From Triglochin maritima (taxonomy: Eukaryota > Streptophyta > Magnoliopsida > Alismatales > Juncaginaceae): DNA of 64,000 nt. The DNA is taken from assembly GCA_963682175.1 (NCBI GenBank), contig OY821772.1:49560925-49624924 (forward strand). Direction: 5' to 3'. The translations under genes and the position numbers were made by a program. Under the pieces are notes generated by a model. The model was given only the letters and a program-made list of their open reading frames with translations, had not been told where the DNA came from and made no database searches. This document shows, piece by piece, positions 39,467 to 50,539 of the stretch (its first letter is position 1; each line of letters starts with the position of its first letter).

Positions 39467-40598
39467 GTATGTTTTCTCAACCACATTGCTTCTTACTCCA
39501 TTGTTTTCCTTCGAAGAAGTTATTCTCAGCATACTACGTTATCTACATTTTACTTAAAAATATTAAAAACTACTATAACTCACCACTTAAACTTCCCTGA
39601 AACCAACTTATTCTCATTTTTTATAATTTGTTATTTTTTTGTTTATTATCGGTTATTTATTTGGGTTTTATCTGATTATCCGCATTTTTTGTTACAAAAC
39701 CCACAATAGAAGCATCGCCTATATTTTGCAAGTTTTTGGGCCTTTATTTTTCTTCCCGGTAAACCACCTAGATTTGTTAAATTTTTGGGTGAGAATCTTT
39801 ATTTTTGGTTTTCTTAAATTTTTGCTTGAAGGACACGACAAATATATTTTCTAAGATCACTTAAAAAAACTAGTTGTTGGCACCGTTTTGTTATGTATTT
39901 TTTGTATTCGTTTCGTATTACTTTAAAATTTTCTTATAATACCCCAACCATATTTATTTTTTCCTAAAATAATGTTAAACCTTTTGTTTACATATTTAGT
40001 TTTCTAGGTTATTCAAAGTTTTTTTTGGATTTGCATAGATATAATTGTTATCCGTATTGAAAGCAAGTGTATTTTAAGTGTTGATTTGTCATATTTTTTT
40101 TAAGAAATTTATAATGGTGCGTGGTTGTTAAGGTTTTATATTTTCAGGGTTAGTTGAATTCAAAAGCTGGGTTAGTTGTGATGGTGTAAGTTAGAACCAT
40201 TATTTTCTTTAGATCCAGTATTTTCTTCAGATACATTTAGATTCGTTATATTTTCGGGGTTTGTTGAAATAAAGAGCGGGGTAAGTTGTAATAAATCTCT
40301 GGGGTACATCCAGTATATTTAAATCAAAAACAGAACCAGCAATATGTTCTTTAGTTATACTAAGTGGGGTAAATTTATGGATGACTTGGGGTATGTTAGA
40401 TTCAGTAACGTATGAGGTAGATTTGTTGTTTCTGTTGTATAGTATTTGTTCTACCGATTTATTTTGGTAGTCCTTGTAATAAATTGTCGTTATAATCTTT
40501 GGGAAATTGTTTGATAACACTTTTTTATAGTTGGATGTGGGTTAATTTGTTCCAAAAGTGTTTATCTTAACCTAAATTCCTGTTATAATATTTTTTAG
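39467..40598 (+). other. Probable leader intron of the ULP1-like gene
   Basis: Starts gtatgtttt and ends attttttag six bases before the first ATG codon. It is about 1.13 kb, T-rich, with no maintained ORF. Its 3' half carries several ggggta motifs (40,260-40,395) that recur in the gene's other introns and downstream. Confidence 0.5.
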
Positions 40599-40604
40599 GT
40601 TGTG

Positions 40605-41261
40605 ATGGAGGAGGAGTACACCCACAGTCATTTGTCTCTCATTAATTGGCTGAAAGCAGCAAAAAATATGCGAGCTCCTCACAAAGAGCTTTTTTCTGCA
40701 ACCCCTTTTGGGCATTTTCTAGAGATGGAGAACATTGTCGTTAACGATGAGATAGTGCGGGACCTAATAGGATGTTACTCTACCAGACGGAAAACCTTCA
40801 TTATGGGAGAATACGAGTTGCAGTTTGAAGAAATGGATGTTGCTTGCATATTGGGACTACCTCTTGGAGGTCAAAATTTCCACAACATTATAGCGAACAC
40901 GGAGGAGAGCCAATTCCACAGACGTTTTTTCAGTAAGAAATTACCAACACGTTTTGATGTTCGTGCTTTGGAGCAGAAATTACTACCGTCAGATGATCCG
41001 ATTGATGTTGCTGATTGCGTGCGTCTCTACATTGTGCACTTATTCTGTGTATTTTTGTTTGTTGGTACATCAATGCGTGTGCAGAAATGGATGACTTATA
41101 TAGTCTAAGATCTGAATGCTTTACATTCAGTGGGTTGGGGGGCCTGTGTTTACCACCACTTAACCAAAGCCCTAAACAATGCCCGATTCAAATACAACGA
41201 ATTGACTAGTGGTGAAGAAATCCATCTAGGACGCATTGAAGGATGCACAGTTGTTCTTATG
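40605..41261 (+). CDS. ULP1-like gene, exon 1 (interrupted by a stop)
   Basis: ATG at 40,605 follows the acceptor tttttag by six bases. It begins MEEEYTHSHLSL. A GTG three bases upstream is not needed as a start. The exon encodes 219 codons in a single frame, except for TAA at 41,106-41,108. The frame after the stop (DLNALHSVGWGACVYHH, then RIEGCTVVLM) is plainly the same domain: in relatives this stretch continues into WLYEHL-type sequence, which is at the start of exon 2. The donor is ttatg/gtaaat, phase 0. A GAA-to-TAA change is the simplest origin of the stop, but this is inferred. Confidence 0.75.
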
Positions 41262-41350
41262 GTAAATGAATTTTTTTGTTTTTTGTGTGGCCTCATTGTA
41301 TATGTATTTCTCATTAAATTGATGTAATATTTGCTTTTATATATCTTCAG

Positions 41351-42473
41351 GTTTGGCTATTCGAACACCTAAACATTTGTGAGGTGGTTGGTGGTACACC
41401 GCGGATTAATCGTTGGGGGGGTACATTGGTAAAACGTGATCTAGATAAACGCTTGAAGGTCAAGGGCTTGAAGTTCAGCAACTTACATGCAAAATTCTTC
41501 AAGTTGGAAAGGATTGTGCCAACGGCCACTGAAATTGAGCAATACCACATACCAAATAATCTAGTTAGTGGGGAGGTTGTCCAACAGTTGCAGTTGAGGG
41601 TGAATGAGCTTGAGGAAATGCTATTTCAGTCTAATCAGAGGTGCAACACGTTACGTAATGAGCTTCGTGAGACACAATTTATGTTGCATATTAAAGAGGA
41701 TGAATGTGCTCAGCTGAAGGTACTTGTCACTGAACAATTCCGAGCACCATGGCCATCTCCAACCTTTGTAGCACCTAGTCCAGTCGTAATCCCAGAACAA
41801 TGTTCACTTGATCCAACCATCCTGCCTTCTAACGAGCATGAGACCCAAGAATACGTGCATGAGTTACCAGGAAGTCCATCGGAAAGCATGCCCATTTCTG
41901 TCACTCTTACTGTCCTTAAGAAAAGGGCACAGAAGGGTAGACATTCATCATCTAGCAAGGGGAAAAAGATGGTAGAGCAAACTGAAAACATCAATGAAGC
42001 TGATGAAGACCGTATAATGTCTGAGTCTGACCTGTCATGCTCTATGCTGAACAATGAAGTTAATACCTGTTCTGGGCTGTCAACGAATAGGACAGTTCAG
42101 GTTACAGAAGACTTGGGTTGTGGTCTTGAAAATGAAGATTTGGTTCTTGATCGTTCAATGGAAATTCCGGAAGAGAACGTTGTCGCTGAGGTTGATGAAG
42201 AAGTTACTGCTGATGGAATAGTAAACATAGAGGACATGGAAATAGGAAAAAGGCAGAACAACCAAGGAAAAACAACGCAGATTTCCCGCATCTCTTATGA
42301 CTCTTTTTTAGCTGCGGAAAAGGCAATGTGCCCTTATAAGGATGTAGATCAAGTTATTCGAAGTGTGATACATCAAATACATGATACTACTACTAATACT
42401 AGTACCGCATTGAGACGTGGGAGAGGAAGGGTTTCACCTTATCAACTTCGTAGTCGTGGAGTTGCAAAGTATG
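41351..42473 (+). CDS. ULP1-like gene, exon 2 (coiled coil and linker)
   Basis: The acceptor is atcttcag at 41,350. It starts VWLFEHLNICEVVGG in phase 0. Coiled-coil heptads lie at about 41,575-41,740 (VVQQLQLRVNELEEMLF, then RNELRETQFML). A long acidic/Ser-rich linker follows, including KKRAQKGRHSSSSKGKK, a likely nuclear-localisation patch. It ends with RRGRGRVSPYQLRSRGV. The donor tatg/gtagtt at 42,473 gives phase 1, which does not match the phase-0 start of the next exon. Either the true junction differs or a small indel has broken it. The open frame itself continues to a stop at 42,542-42,544. Confidence 0.7.
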
Positions 42474-42591
42474 GTAGTTTGAAGTTTGGTTCTCTTAAAA
42501 ACATCTTTATTAAAAATTTATTCAATAGTATTATTTTTGTCTAGATTAATTAACATTTGGCTTTAAAGAAAATCTTTGTAATATTTGACAG

Positions 42592-42780
42592 AAACGAGCA
42601 ACACGTTCTCGGTTTCGTGGTAAGAGACCAGAAGATGCTGTGGAATACGTGAAGTCAACGGTAATCAATCATTCAATTTTTATAACCACGAAACCGACAT
42701 GACGTTATTGACACAATTGTTTATGAATAAAATTTCAGGGATTGACAGTAGAAGGGAAGACTCAATCTGAGAATGACCAG
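42592..42780 (+). CDS. ULP1-like gene, small exons 3 and 4
   Basis: Exon 3 (42592-42660) lies between ttgacag and gtaatc and encodes a basic segment (KRATRSRFRGKRPEDAVEY). Exon 4 (42739-42780) lies between atttcag and gttgtt and encodes GLTVEGKTQSENDQ. Both are multiples of three and phase 0. They are called from splice consensus and frame only, so they are less certain than the large exons. Confidence 0.5.
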
Positions 42781-43498
42781 GTTGTTGTTCTTTCTTATAG
42801 ACATTGAGGTTGTTGTGTGAAGAATAAATTGTTCATTTATTTTTTGTTATTGTTTCCTACATTATTGTAATATATTGATTGGTTATATAAATAAGTAGAT
42901 AGATGTACTCATAGTGTGTCTGAACAAACCACCTATAAGCATTGAATATACCTCAAATACTTATTTAAGTTAACAAAATAAGCTCTTACAAAATATAACA
43001 TATGTATTCTTTCATTGTGGTTGATTCCTCTTAATATGTTAATACAATTTGTTGTTTCATTTTTAATTTATGATATTAGCCTGTCTAAGTACACACTACT
43101 ATTGTTAAGGAAACTACTAAATAGGTAAGAAAGGAGAACATAATTCTTTATTGTAGTTAATGTAGTAGTATTTAGCATTTAGTGTATTCAGATAAAAAAC
43201 TAAACATTTCGTTTCTGTGTTGTTTTTATTAATATAGACCTTTTTGAGTTAATAGTGTGAATATAGTTCTTTTTTAATATAGTCCTTTTTGAGTTAATAG
43301 TGACGTATTGTTTGTTTAGTTAGTAGTGCAAAATTATAGGTTTGCTCAGTTATTACTTGGGGTATTTCCATATATTATCTGTTTATGATGGAAAAATGGG
43401 TTTGTTCAGTTATAATTTGGGTATATTCAGTTATATTACTTGGGGTATTCCATTTATAGTTCGATGTATGACATCGAAATTCTACGGCTGTTGGACAG

Positions 43499-43558
43499 GT
43501 TCTTGGTGAAGCTAGATCAGAAGCACATTCTACTAAAGGGAAGAGAAATACGGAACAC
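43499..43558 (+). CDS. ULP1-like gene, small exon 5
   Basis: Twenty codons (VLGEARSEAHSTKGKRNTEH) between ttggacag and gtaaga, phase 0 on both sides. Surrounded by AT-rich intron sequence with ggggta motifs. Predicted from splice signals only. Confidence 0.45.
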
Positions 43559-44045
43559 GTAAGATTAATAAGTAATGTTGTTATAGCAGTTATTATCTCT
43601 TATTGTAGACGTTTGGGTTTATGGACGACAAATTGTAAATGCGGTCGAAGCTTTTCCCGTTAATATTGTGAAATACGGGGTTTGTTCATTTATAAAATGG
43701 GGTACTTTCATCTTATATTTCAGTTATAACATGAGAAATAGTATGCGGTGGAAGAACATTTTGGGCATTTAACAAGTTTTCAGCTTTGATTTTTCGGGCA
43801 ATATTGGGGTTGATGGATTTACATCTGGGGGTACTTTAGAATGTGGATTGGAGTATAGGCATGATTTATCAATTGTAATAAATTTATGTTGTTTTTTGGT
43901 CAAAGCTAGCAGAACGTGGCAGTTTTCATTTAAACATTGTACCATGAGTAAAAGCATGATTTGATGTAACATTGTAACATGTAGTGCTACATATCGTTGT
44001 TCTTAAATGTATGAGTTAATCTATAATATAAGTTGATTTCTTCAG

Positions 44046-44138
44046 CTTAATCCGAAGAGTAAGCTGGAACTTATTAGAGAAAATGCGGGAATAGTGATTG
44101 AATGGGCCAAATTGACAAGAGGGTGCAGCAGTTCTGCT
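44046..44138 (+). CDS. ULP1-like gene, exon 6
   Basis: Thirty-one codons (starts LNPKSKLELIREN, ends TRGCSSSA) between ttcttcag and gtaagc, phase 0. It precedes the protease domain. Confidence 0.55.
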
Positions 44139-44220
44139 GTAAGCTTTTGGAAATTGATGTTTTTTGATTTGTAAATAACTTCCTATCTATTTTCATATGC
44201 CCATTTTTTTTGGAATTCAG

Positions 44221-44526
44221 GACATACATTCCTTTAATAAACCTGTGTTGGATGTTCGTGATTTTTACGAGCCGAGTGGGCCCTTTGACTCTCAAGGTAG
44301 GTTTTCTCCAACGCATGCTGGGATCCCAGAATTAATCAATGGGGAGTGTTCTGAAATTGACGAATATGCTATGGGTAGCCTTACTGAAGAAGAGATAAAG
44401 GTTATTCGATGGGTAACCCGGAAGAATGTTTCCACCGAAGACGTGATTTTTAAAAGTAAATACGTCATTGTCCGAAGATTCGATTTAATAAACTTAATGA
44501 GCAAAGCTGGTCCCACAAGTGCAGAG
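44221..44526 (+). CDS. ULP1-like gene, exon 7
   Basis: 102 codons between ggaattcag and gtatat, phase 0. Contains VLDVRDFYEPSGPF and EEEIKVIRWVTRKN, which match the region just before the ULP1 core in plant relatives. The ORF visible on the opposite strand here is a shadow. Confidence 0.7.
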
Positions 44527-44571
44527 GTATATATTTATGTATAAATCATTACTTTTAACGATAAGGATAAG

Positions 44572-45180
44572 TTTGTTAATTACTTTTATGATGCTTGTTT
44601 GTATATTTTCGATGCCTACACAGAAGTTCTCTTCACGAGGTATTCTAAGGCTTGCTACTCTGGTTGGGTTGATGTCATGCCAACTGCTTTATCCAGTTTG
44701 GTAGAAGAACGTAAATTTGAAGCTGCAACTAACTTAATTGAAATTCATGTGGATCGATTCTCTGAGAAATTGAACATTATATGTCATCCAATATATGGCA
44801 ATGATCATTGGTCTCTGCTGGTCATCTACTCGGAAGCTAAAATAATAAAACACTATAATTGCTCGGCTAGGGAGCTTGCCTTGGATGAGCCTTCAGGAGA
44901 GGTTGATGGATTCCATGAAGAGGTTGCGTCGAGGGCATCTATTTTCTGGAGATCATATCTGAATTGTTTATGGCCTCTAGAATTTGTGCGAAACTGCCCA
45001 CAACAGATGGATGGTGTTAATGATAGTGGCTTGTTTGTTATTCATTGGATTCGCAGGTTACTAACTGGACTACCACCAGATAGTGCTGAAGATGTAGAAC
45101 ACGTGCACAAAATTCTTTGGGAGATAGCAATGGGAATCATGAGGTCTGAAATGACAGTCTCCCTGAACTTGGTGAAGTGA
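44572..45180 (+). CDS. ULP1-like gene, exon 8: C48 protease-like domain
   Basis: Starts after ggataag, giving FVNYFYDACLYIFDAY, and ends with TGA at 45,178-45,180. The implied upstream intron is only 45 bp, which is short for plants, so the exact start is uncertain. Core motifs: His in GNDHWSLLVI (His codon 44806-44808), Asn at 44857-44859 in KHYNCSAR where YDS is expected, the glutamine of NCPQQMDG, and Ser at 45025-45027 in GVNDSGLFVIHW where DCG is expected. The domain is otherwise complete and in frame. Confidence 0.75.
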   Translation, partial: FVNYFYDACLYIFDAYTEVLFTRYSKACYSGWVDVMPTALSSLVEERKFEAATNLIEIHVDRFSEKLNIICHPIYGNDHWSLLVIYSEAKIIKHYNCSARELALDEPSGEVDGFHEEVASRASIFWRSYLNCLWPLEFVRNCPQQMDGVNDSGLFVIHWIRRLLTGLPPDSAEDVEHVHKILWEIAMGIMRSEMTVSLNLVK

Positions 45181-46045
45181 TTACAACATTTGTTTTGTTG
45201 TAGGAACTTATTAAACATTGAATATTTTTGTAATGTTTGTTAACTTGTAATGTAGGAACTTAGGAACTTATGAATATGTTTGTTACATTTTAAGTATTGA
45301 ATGTCGTATAACTATTACTATTTTTTACTTGATGTTAAACTCTAGTATTGTTTACATCATTCATATAGGACAATCTTATGTTTTAATTGAGGAGTTTGGA
45401 TGAATTAATTTGTTGGAGGAGGTAAAATGTATAACAATATTTGGGTAGATTCAATTGATAAACGGGGTAACTAATGTGCGAAGGTGGGGTTAGTATTGTT
45501 CCTGGTTGTAAACTTATCAGTTTCTTGGTTTAGGTAAATTATCTAAGAAGATAATATTGGTCTGTAACACTTCATTACAAACAGAGTTAGTTCAAAAGAT
45601 CAACCGGATGGCACACGAATTGCTAAAAAACACAAATCAATAAACACATAGCTAGTTTACATTCGATGTAAGGGTTGCAAAATAGGGTAACCCCTACGTT
45701 GACATTCTTGTTTAGATATAAACAACACTAGGGTATTTTGGATATATAATAAGGGTATGTTTAGAACGACATCCGAGTAAGTTGAATATAATGACAGGGT
45801 AAGTAGTACCTGAAAGACGAATGACACAAGAATTACAATTGTCGGGTAACATTGAATTGTTCAAAACCACAGTTGTTTGAAATACCTTATTCCACAATGT
45901 GTTATGAAGTAATTATATGATGGTTATATGGTAGTCCATCTGGAAAACGGAATGTGTTAGATGTGCTAAATGTGGAAAAATTGGGGGGTATATTGACTTG
46001 ATGTACGGGGTAAATTATTTTAATTGATGGGGTATATTAAATGTA

Positions 46046-46155
46046 GGGGTGAGATTGTAGTTGTGTAGTATCGTGTTCATACATCAGTGGCAGTCTCCCT
46101 TTGAATGATTTAACGTACGGTGTTATTTTCTTTTCAACAGTAGATTACATCCTTT
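46046..46155 (-). pseudogene. Remnant of the FAR1/MULE-like C-terminal tail
   Basis: The minus strand reads STVEKKITPYVKSFKGRLP and continues MYEHDTTQ, closely matching the last ~40 residues of the gene ending at 49,022 (STVERKTTPYLNALKG, YEQDTTHNYN). The frame is open only across this short stretch. Confidence 0.6.
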
Positions 46156-46395
46156 ATTGCTCTGCAACAGAAGATGATAGTTTGTAATTTTATAATGTTT
46201 TGTGTGAGGTGAAAATCGAAGAAACTGCCATAAGTAAACCACATTACAAGTTGTTAATCGAAGAAACTAAACATTATAAACTCATATTATAAAATCACAT
46301 TAAAAGTTGAAAATCGAAGAAACTAAACATCACGTAGTCTCATGTTTACATCCACTTTTGTTTGTAGTATTATGTACATCGATAATTGGCAATAT

Positions 46396-46460
46396 TCATT
46401 TAAATGCGTTTAGGTACGGGGTTCTTTTCTTTTTAACAGTACATTCCAAGCGAGCCTTAG
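46396..46460 (-). pseudogene. Remnant of the FAR1/MULE-like C-terminal tail (second copy)
   Basis: The minus strand encodes KARLECTVKKKRTPYLNAFK and then a stop, aligning with the NARMKSTVERKTTPYLNALK region of the gene at 49,022. The upstream part joins unrelated repeated sequence. Confidence 0.6.
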
Positions 46461-47028
46461 TTAGGCAACCTTTACAACCATAAATTTTACAATTACTTGT
46501 CATCGAGGAATTCATTGTATCATGGTTTTTTGGGGAAAACTTTTGGGGAAAGTTTAACAGTAAGGTTGGGGGGAAACCTTTACAACCATAAATTTTAGAA
46601 TTCCTTGTCATTTAACAGTAATGTGTTATGAAGGCATTATATCATGGGGGGAAATATCCAGTTTGGATAACTTAATGTTTAATATGGGTTAAATTTGGAA
46701 GAAGTGTCGTGGTAGATTGTCTTAATAAACGTGGTAAATAATGTGAAATGATGGGGTATAATAGCATGGGTGATCCCTACAAGTAAATTGTTTTTTGTGG
46801 GAAACATCCGGTTTTGAAAAATTAATGTGTATTATGGGGTAACGTTGAAGATTAGTTGGGGAAGATTGACGTGTCATTGAGGAAGACATTAGTAAAGTGT
46901 TTAGAATGCATTATATCATGGACTTCTGGGGGAAACATCCAGTCTGGATAACTTAAGGTGTATTAAGGGGTAAATTGGAAGAAGGGTCGGGGTATAATAT
47001 GCGCAAGACTGGGGTATAATATGTGCAG

Positions 47029-47345
47029 GGGTGAGATTGTAGTTGATTAGTAGTTTGTTCATACACTAGTGGCAGTCTCCCTTTGAATGAGTTAACGTAC
47101 GAGGTTCTTTTGTAAACATCAGTAAACCACCCATAACTAGTTTACATCCAATTGTGATTTTAGTATCATGTACATCGTTAACTGGAAATATTCCTTTATT
47201 ATAGTATTGTGCGTTAAGGTACGATATATATTATGTAAAATGATGTGGTATTATCGTGTTCATGCCTCACTGGCAATCTCCCTTTCAATGAGTTTAGTTA
47301 GTGTTGTATTTTCTTTTCAACAGTACATTTCAGTCTTTAATGCTT
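47029..47345 (-). pseudogene. Two further tail remnants of the FAR1/MULE-like gene
   Basis: The nucleotide motif tggca(g/a)tctcccttt(g/c)aatga is present near 47,055 and 47,272. At the second it is followed by tattttcttttcaacagta, the antisense of the VERK-type tail. The first copy is cut short at ttcttttgtaaac. Both are degraded. Confidence 0.5.
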
Positions 47346-48149
47346 TTCACCGAAAAAGATTTCAGTCTTTAGGGTTTAATAGTTTGTGGGGGCAACAAAA
47401 CATGATAGATTGGATAAATTAATGTGTTGGGCGAGGTAATTGTATAAGAAGATTTGTTTAAATTCAATTGATAGACGGGGTAACTAATGTTCAATGGTGT
47501 GGTTAGGCAAATTCAATAACAAGAAAATATTGGATTGTAACCCTTCATTACTGGTTGGTAACTTCCAAACAACAAACGGATGGCACACAACCGAATGGTT
47601 CAAAACCGCAGTAGTTTATAAACCACAAATCATTAAACCACACATAGTTTGTTTAGATTCGATTTAATTGTTGCCCAAACCTTGTCATTGGAATGTAGTA
47701 GGATACATGAGAACGTTGCGTAACTAAGTCTTTTTTGAATATACTGTTGCCGAAATCTTATTATTGCAAAAAACTTATCATTGGAATCAGGAACCCCTAC
47801 ATTGGCATTCGTGTGACGATATGAACAACACCATGGTAATTAGGAAACATAAGGGTAATTTAAAAACATCATGGGGGTAAGTTGAATATCTTGGCAGGGT
47901 AAGTAGTACCTGAAAGACGAATTACAATAGTAGGGTAACATTGAAGTTTTCCAAATAAAAGTTGTTTAAAATCCCTTATTCCACAATGTGTTACGAAGGC
48001 ATTATATGATTGTTATTGGGGGGGAACTCGTAGTCCGGAAAACTTAATGTGTTGGATGTGGTGATTTAGTATTATATGGTTGGGGTATATTGACTTAACG
48101 GAGTAGGTAGATTTGGTTAACTGTTGGGGGTATACAAGTATCATTGGTG

Positions 48150-48240
48150 GCATTGTAGTTTGGTATTGTGTTAGCGTACGGTAATATTTTCTTTTCAACG
48201 GTAGATTTCAGCCTTTAATGCTCTGCCCCAGATTTAAGTT
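48150..48240 (-). pseudogene. Tail remnant of the FAR1/MULE-like gene near 48.2 kb
   Basis: gtgttagcgtacggtaatat followed by tttcttttcaacggtagatt resembles the tail-coding end at about 49,110-49,150. A shorter piece lies near 48,565-48,595. Both are too short and altered to code. Confidence 0.45.
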
Positions 48241-49021
48241 TGTGGGAGTCACAGAAGATCATAGGTTGACTTAATTATTGAGGTGAATTCTTCGACATGA
48301 ATGGGATAAATTAAATTGATAGCGAACACGGAGGTCAAAATTGCCACAACGTTATAGTGAACAAGGAGGTTGTAGTATAGCGATAACTTGGGCAGACCAT
48401 TAATCCACAAAGTTATATCCACACGGAGGTCAAAATTTCCAATACTTAATGTGTTGGATGTGGTGATGAAGTAATGGTTGGGGTATTCTGACTTACGGAT
48501 GGGGTAGATTTGGTTAACTGTCTGGGTATACCAGTGTAAGTGGTGGCATTGTAGTCTAGTATTGTGTGAACGGGCGGTGATATTTTCTTTTCAATTAAAT
48601 TGTGAATTCTTCGACATGAATGGGGTAATTTAAAATTGATAAACGGGTTAACTAATGTTCAAATAGGGTAAACTTATGGAATTTGTAGTTAACGTAAATT
48701 CACTAAGAAGAGGATATTGGCCTGTAACAATTTGTTTCCGAATGTGGAAAGTTCAAACCAATATTGGGTAAGTTGAACATGTAAAACACACAGCTAGTTT
48801 ACATTCGATTTAATGGTTGACATTCGTGTTAAGGTAAAAACAAAACCAGGGTAGTTTAGATATATAAAAAGGGTGAGTTATAACAACAACCGAGTAGAAT
48901 ATAATAGCGAGGTCAGTAGAACCTGAAGGACGAATTGCTCATGAATTACAATAGCATGGTAATACTAAATGGTTCAAAAGCAGAGTTGAGTGTAAACCAC
49001 ACATCAGTAAAGCACACATAG

Positions 49022-50070
49022 CTAGCTTACATCCCATTTAATCGGAACCGGCGTGAGATTGTAGTTGTGTGTAGTATCTTGTTCATAGATCACTGGCAAT
49101 TTACCTTTCAATGCGTTTAAATACGGTGTTGTTTTCCTTTCAACCGTAGACTTCATTCTAGCATTACTTGGGCGACCTTTGCTCTTCACCAAATTAGGGT
49201 CTAATACCTTTAACGGTGTCCTTGTCATCAAGTTAGATGGTGATCCATTAAGATGGATAACATTTGCAGCAGGTGTTCTTGGACTATCTTGCAGTATTAT
49301 GGCAGGGGAGGAAGAGTTGGACCTTTTGCGATTTGTTTTTCTAGATGTTATGTCTTCCAACTTGGTGTCTAGTAAGGTCAACTTTAAAGACCTTAGGGCT
49401 TCCATCACTTGCAAGTATCTTTCGTGAGAATGAAACGACTCCTCTCCAAAGAAAGCACAAAACTCTATTGTTTCTTGTTGTCTACCAAAAGCATCCATCA
49501 CCAAGGGGACATCTCTCTTGGGCAGTTTACCTAGATTTCTGTTAACATCTTTTCTCCAACGCTGGATTACAAATTTGGGAGGGACTTCCTTGTTTATTTG
49601 TTTTTGTTTCCAGACCGCTAGTATGTGGCAGCACAAGATTCCAACATGTTCAAACATTTGACAATTGCAGCTGATTTCTCCACGGAAGTCATCCATCAAA
49701 ACGGTGTGCATAACTGGATGCCATACTTGAGTGCCATGGTAATTCTTGTTTTCTCTAACTCCAAATTTATAGGGCAGTCCATCAGTAAATTCTACGACAA
49801 TGTCGCAGGACAAGATCTTCCGTAACCGTTCTTGGCATTTCTTGAATATATTAATGGCGTAGGCATCCCTGAATTGTTGTTCCATAGGCATTGTAGTTTG
49901 TAGTTGTGGTGTGCGGTACAAGCTATCGTAATCAGCCTTCTCATCTTTTTCATATTTGTTCCTTAAAGCTCGCTCATATTTCTGAACAAAGTTATTTAAG
50001 GTAGTTTGAGAATCAACGTAATCCTTAAGGTATGCATTCATGCCTTCTGATCTTTGTGTGGTAGACATTC
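49022..50070 (-). CDS. FAR1/MULE-like gene, last exon (SWIM finger and tail)
   Basis: The acceptor taaaacag completes the codon for Gly in AGMSTTQRSEGMN. The SWIM zinc finger CNC...CCH lies at about 49,620-49,680 (ISCNCQMFEHVGILCCHIL). A hydrophilic, basic C-terminal tail of about 130 residues follows, ending at the stop at 49,022-49,024. The frame is open throughout. Upstream in-frame methionines at 50,155 belong to the intron. Confidence 0.85.
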
Positions 50071-50539
50071 CTGTTTTATCATGTGAGACGTTAAAAATGT
50101 ATGTATATGTAGAATGAATAAACAGGGATGTAGTTGATTCAAATGAAATATACAACTAAAGAACCCCAAACTAGTAATTAGAACCCCGATTATATTTGTA
50201 CCACCCCTATACATCTACCATAAGCTATTATGTTTGGTACCTAGTTGATGTTGTCATATAAATACTAACATAGTAGAACCAACATGTGTTTAATACTAAC
50301 ATAATAGAACTCACCTTTGTATTTATTAAAATTCAGAGCACACATAATACAACTCAGATGTGTAAAAAAGTTAAAAAATGGAACCAACATTTTATGGCTA
50401 CTATTTTAAAATTTAGAAGCAACATAACATAATATAACTAACATACTAGAATATTAAAATACTAACATAATAGAAGCCAAAATTTTATTTATAAACAATT
50501 TGTATTTATATAATGTAAAAAAGGCAATAAGGTGATCAC

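Larger units (their letters stand above)
40605..45180 (+). pseudogene. ULP1-like (C48) protein with DUF1985/plant-mobile-like N-terminus, disrupted
   Basis: Eight exons are inferred: 40605-41261, 41351-42473, 42592-42660, 42739-42780, 43499-43558, 44046-44138, 44221-44526 and 44572-45180. They would give roughly 985 residues. The N-terminal ~220 residues resemble the DUF1985/plant-mobile-type region found in plant ULP1-like proteins (CYSTRRKTF, CILGLPLGG, then CVRLYIVHLFCVFLF and VWLFEHLNI). The middle is coiled coil and a hydrophilic linker ending in a basic segment (RRGRGRVSPYQLRSRG). The C-terminal ~200 residues are a C48 SUMO-protease-like fold. Damage: codon 168 is TAA (41106-41108), in frame, with homology continuing beyond it. 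The exon 2/3 junction does not keep phase cleanly. In the protease domain His is kept (GNDHWSLL) but Asp is Asn (HYNCS) and the nucleophile Cys is Ser (VNDSGLF). In the family such proteins cleave SUMO, and mobile versions ride in MULE elements. An active protease is unlikely here. Confidence 0.8.
45181..49021 (-). repeat. Degenerate repeated copies of the 3' end and downstream flank of the FAR1/MULE-like gene
   Basis: A module found immediately 3' of the minus-strand gene recurs several times at decreasing similarity. The motif attgata(a/g)acgggg(t)aactaatg is at about 45,453, 47,466 and 48,635. The motifs tggcacac(g)aa, acacatagctagtttacatt and gtagtacctgaaagacg recur in the same order. Coding-tail remnants on - are listed separately. 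A local ~107-bp duplication of aacctttacaaccataaatt lies at about 46,467 and 46,574. No intact ORF is maintained, and short ORFs on both strands are chance. Many tggggta motifs lie throughout. Confidence 0.7.

Noticed and set aside
41710..42291. Minus-strand ORFs of 114 and 64 codons
   Set aside because: Shadows of the large + strand exon 41,351-42,473, whose coding evidence (coiled coil, splice sites, family motifs) is far stronger.
49179..49825. Plus-strand ORFs of 66-82 codons
   Set aside because: Shadows of the last exon of the minus-strand FAR1/MULE-like gene.
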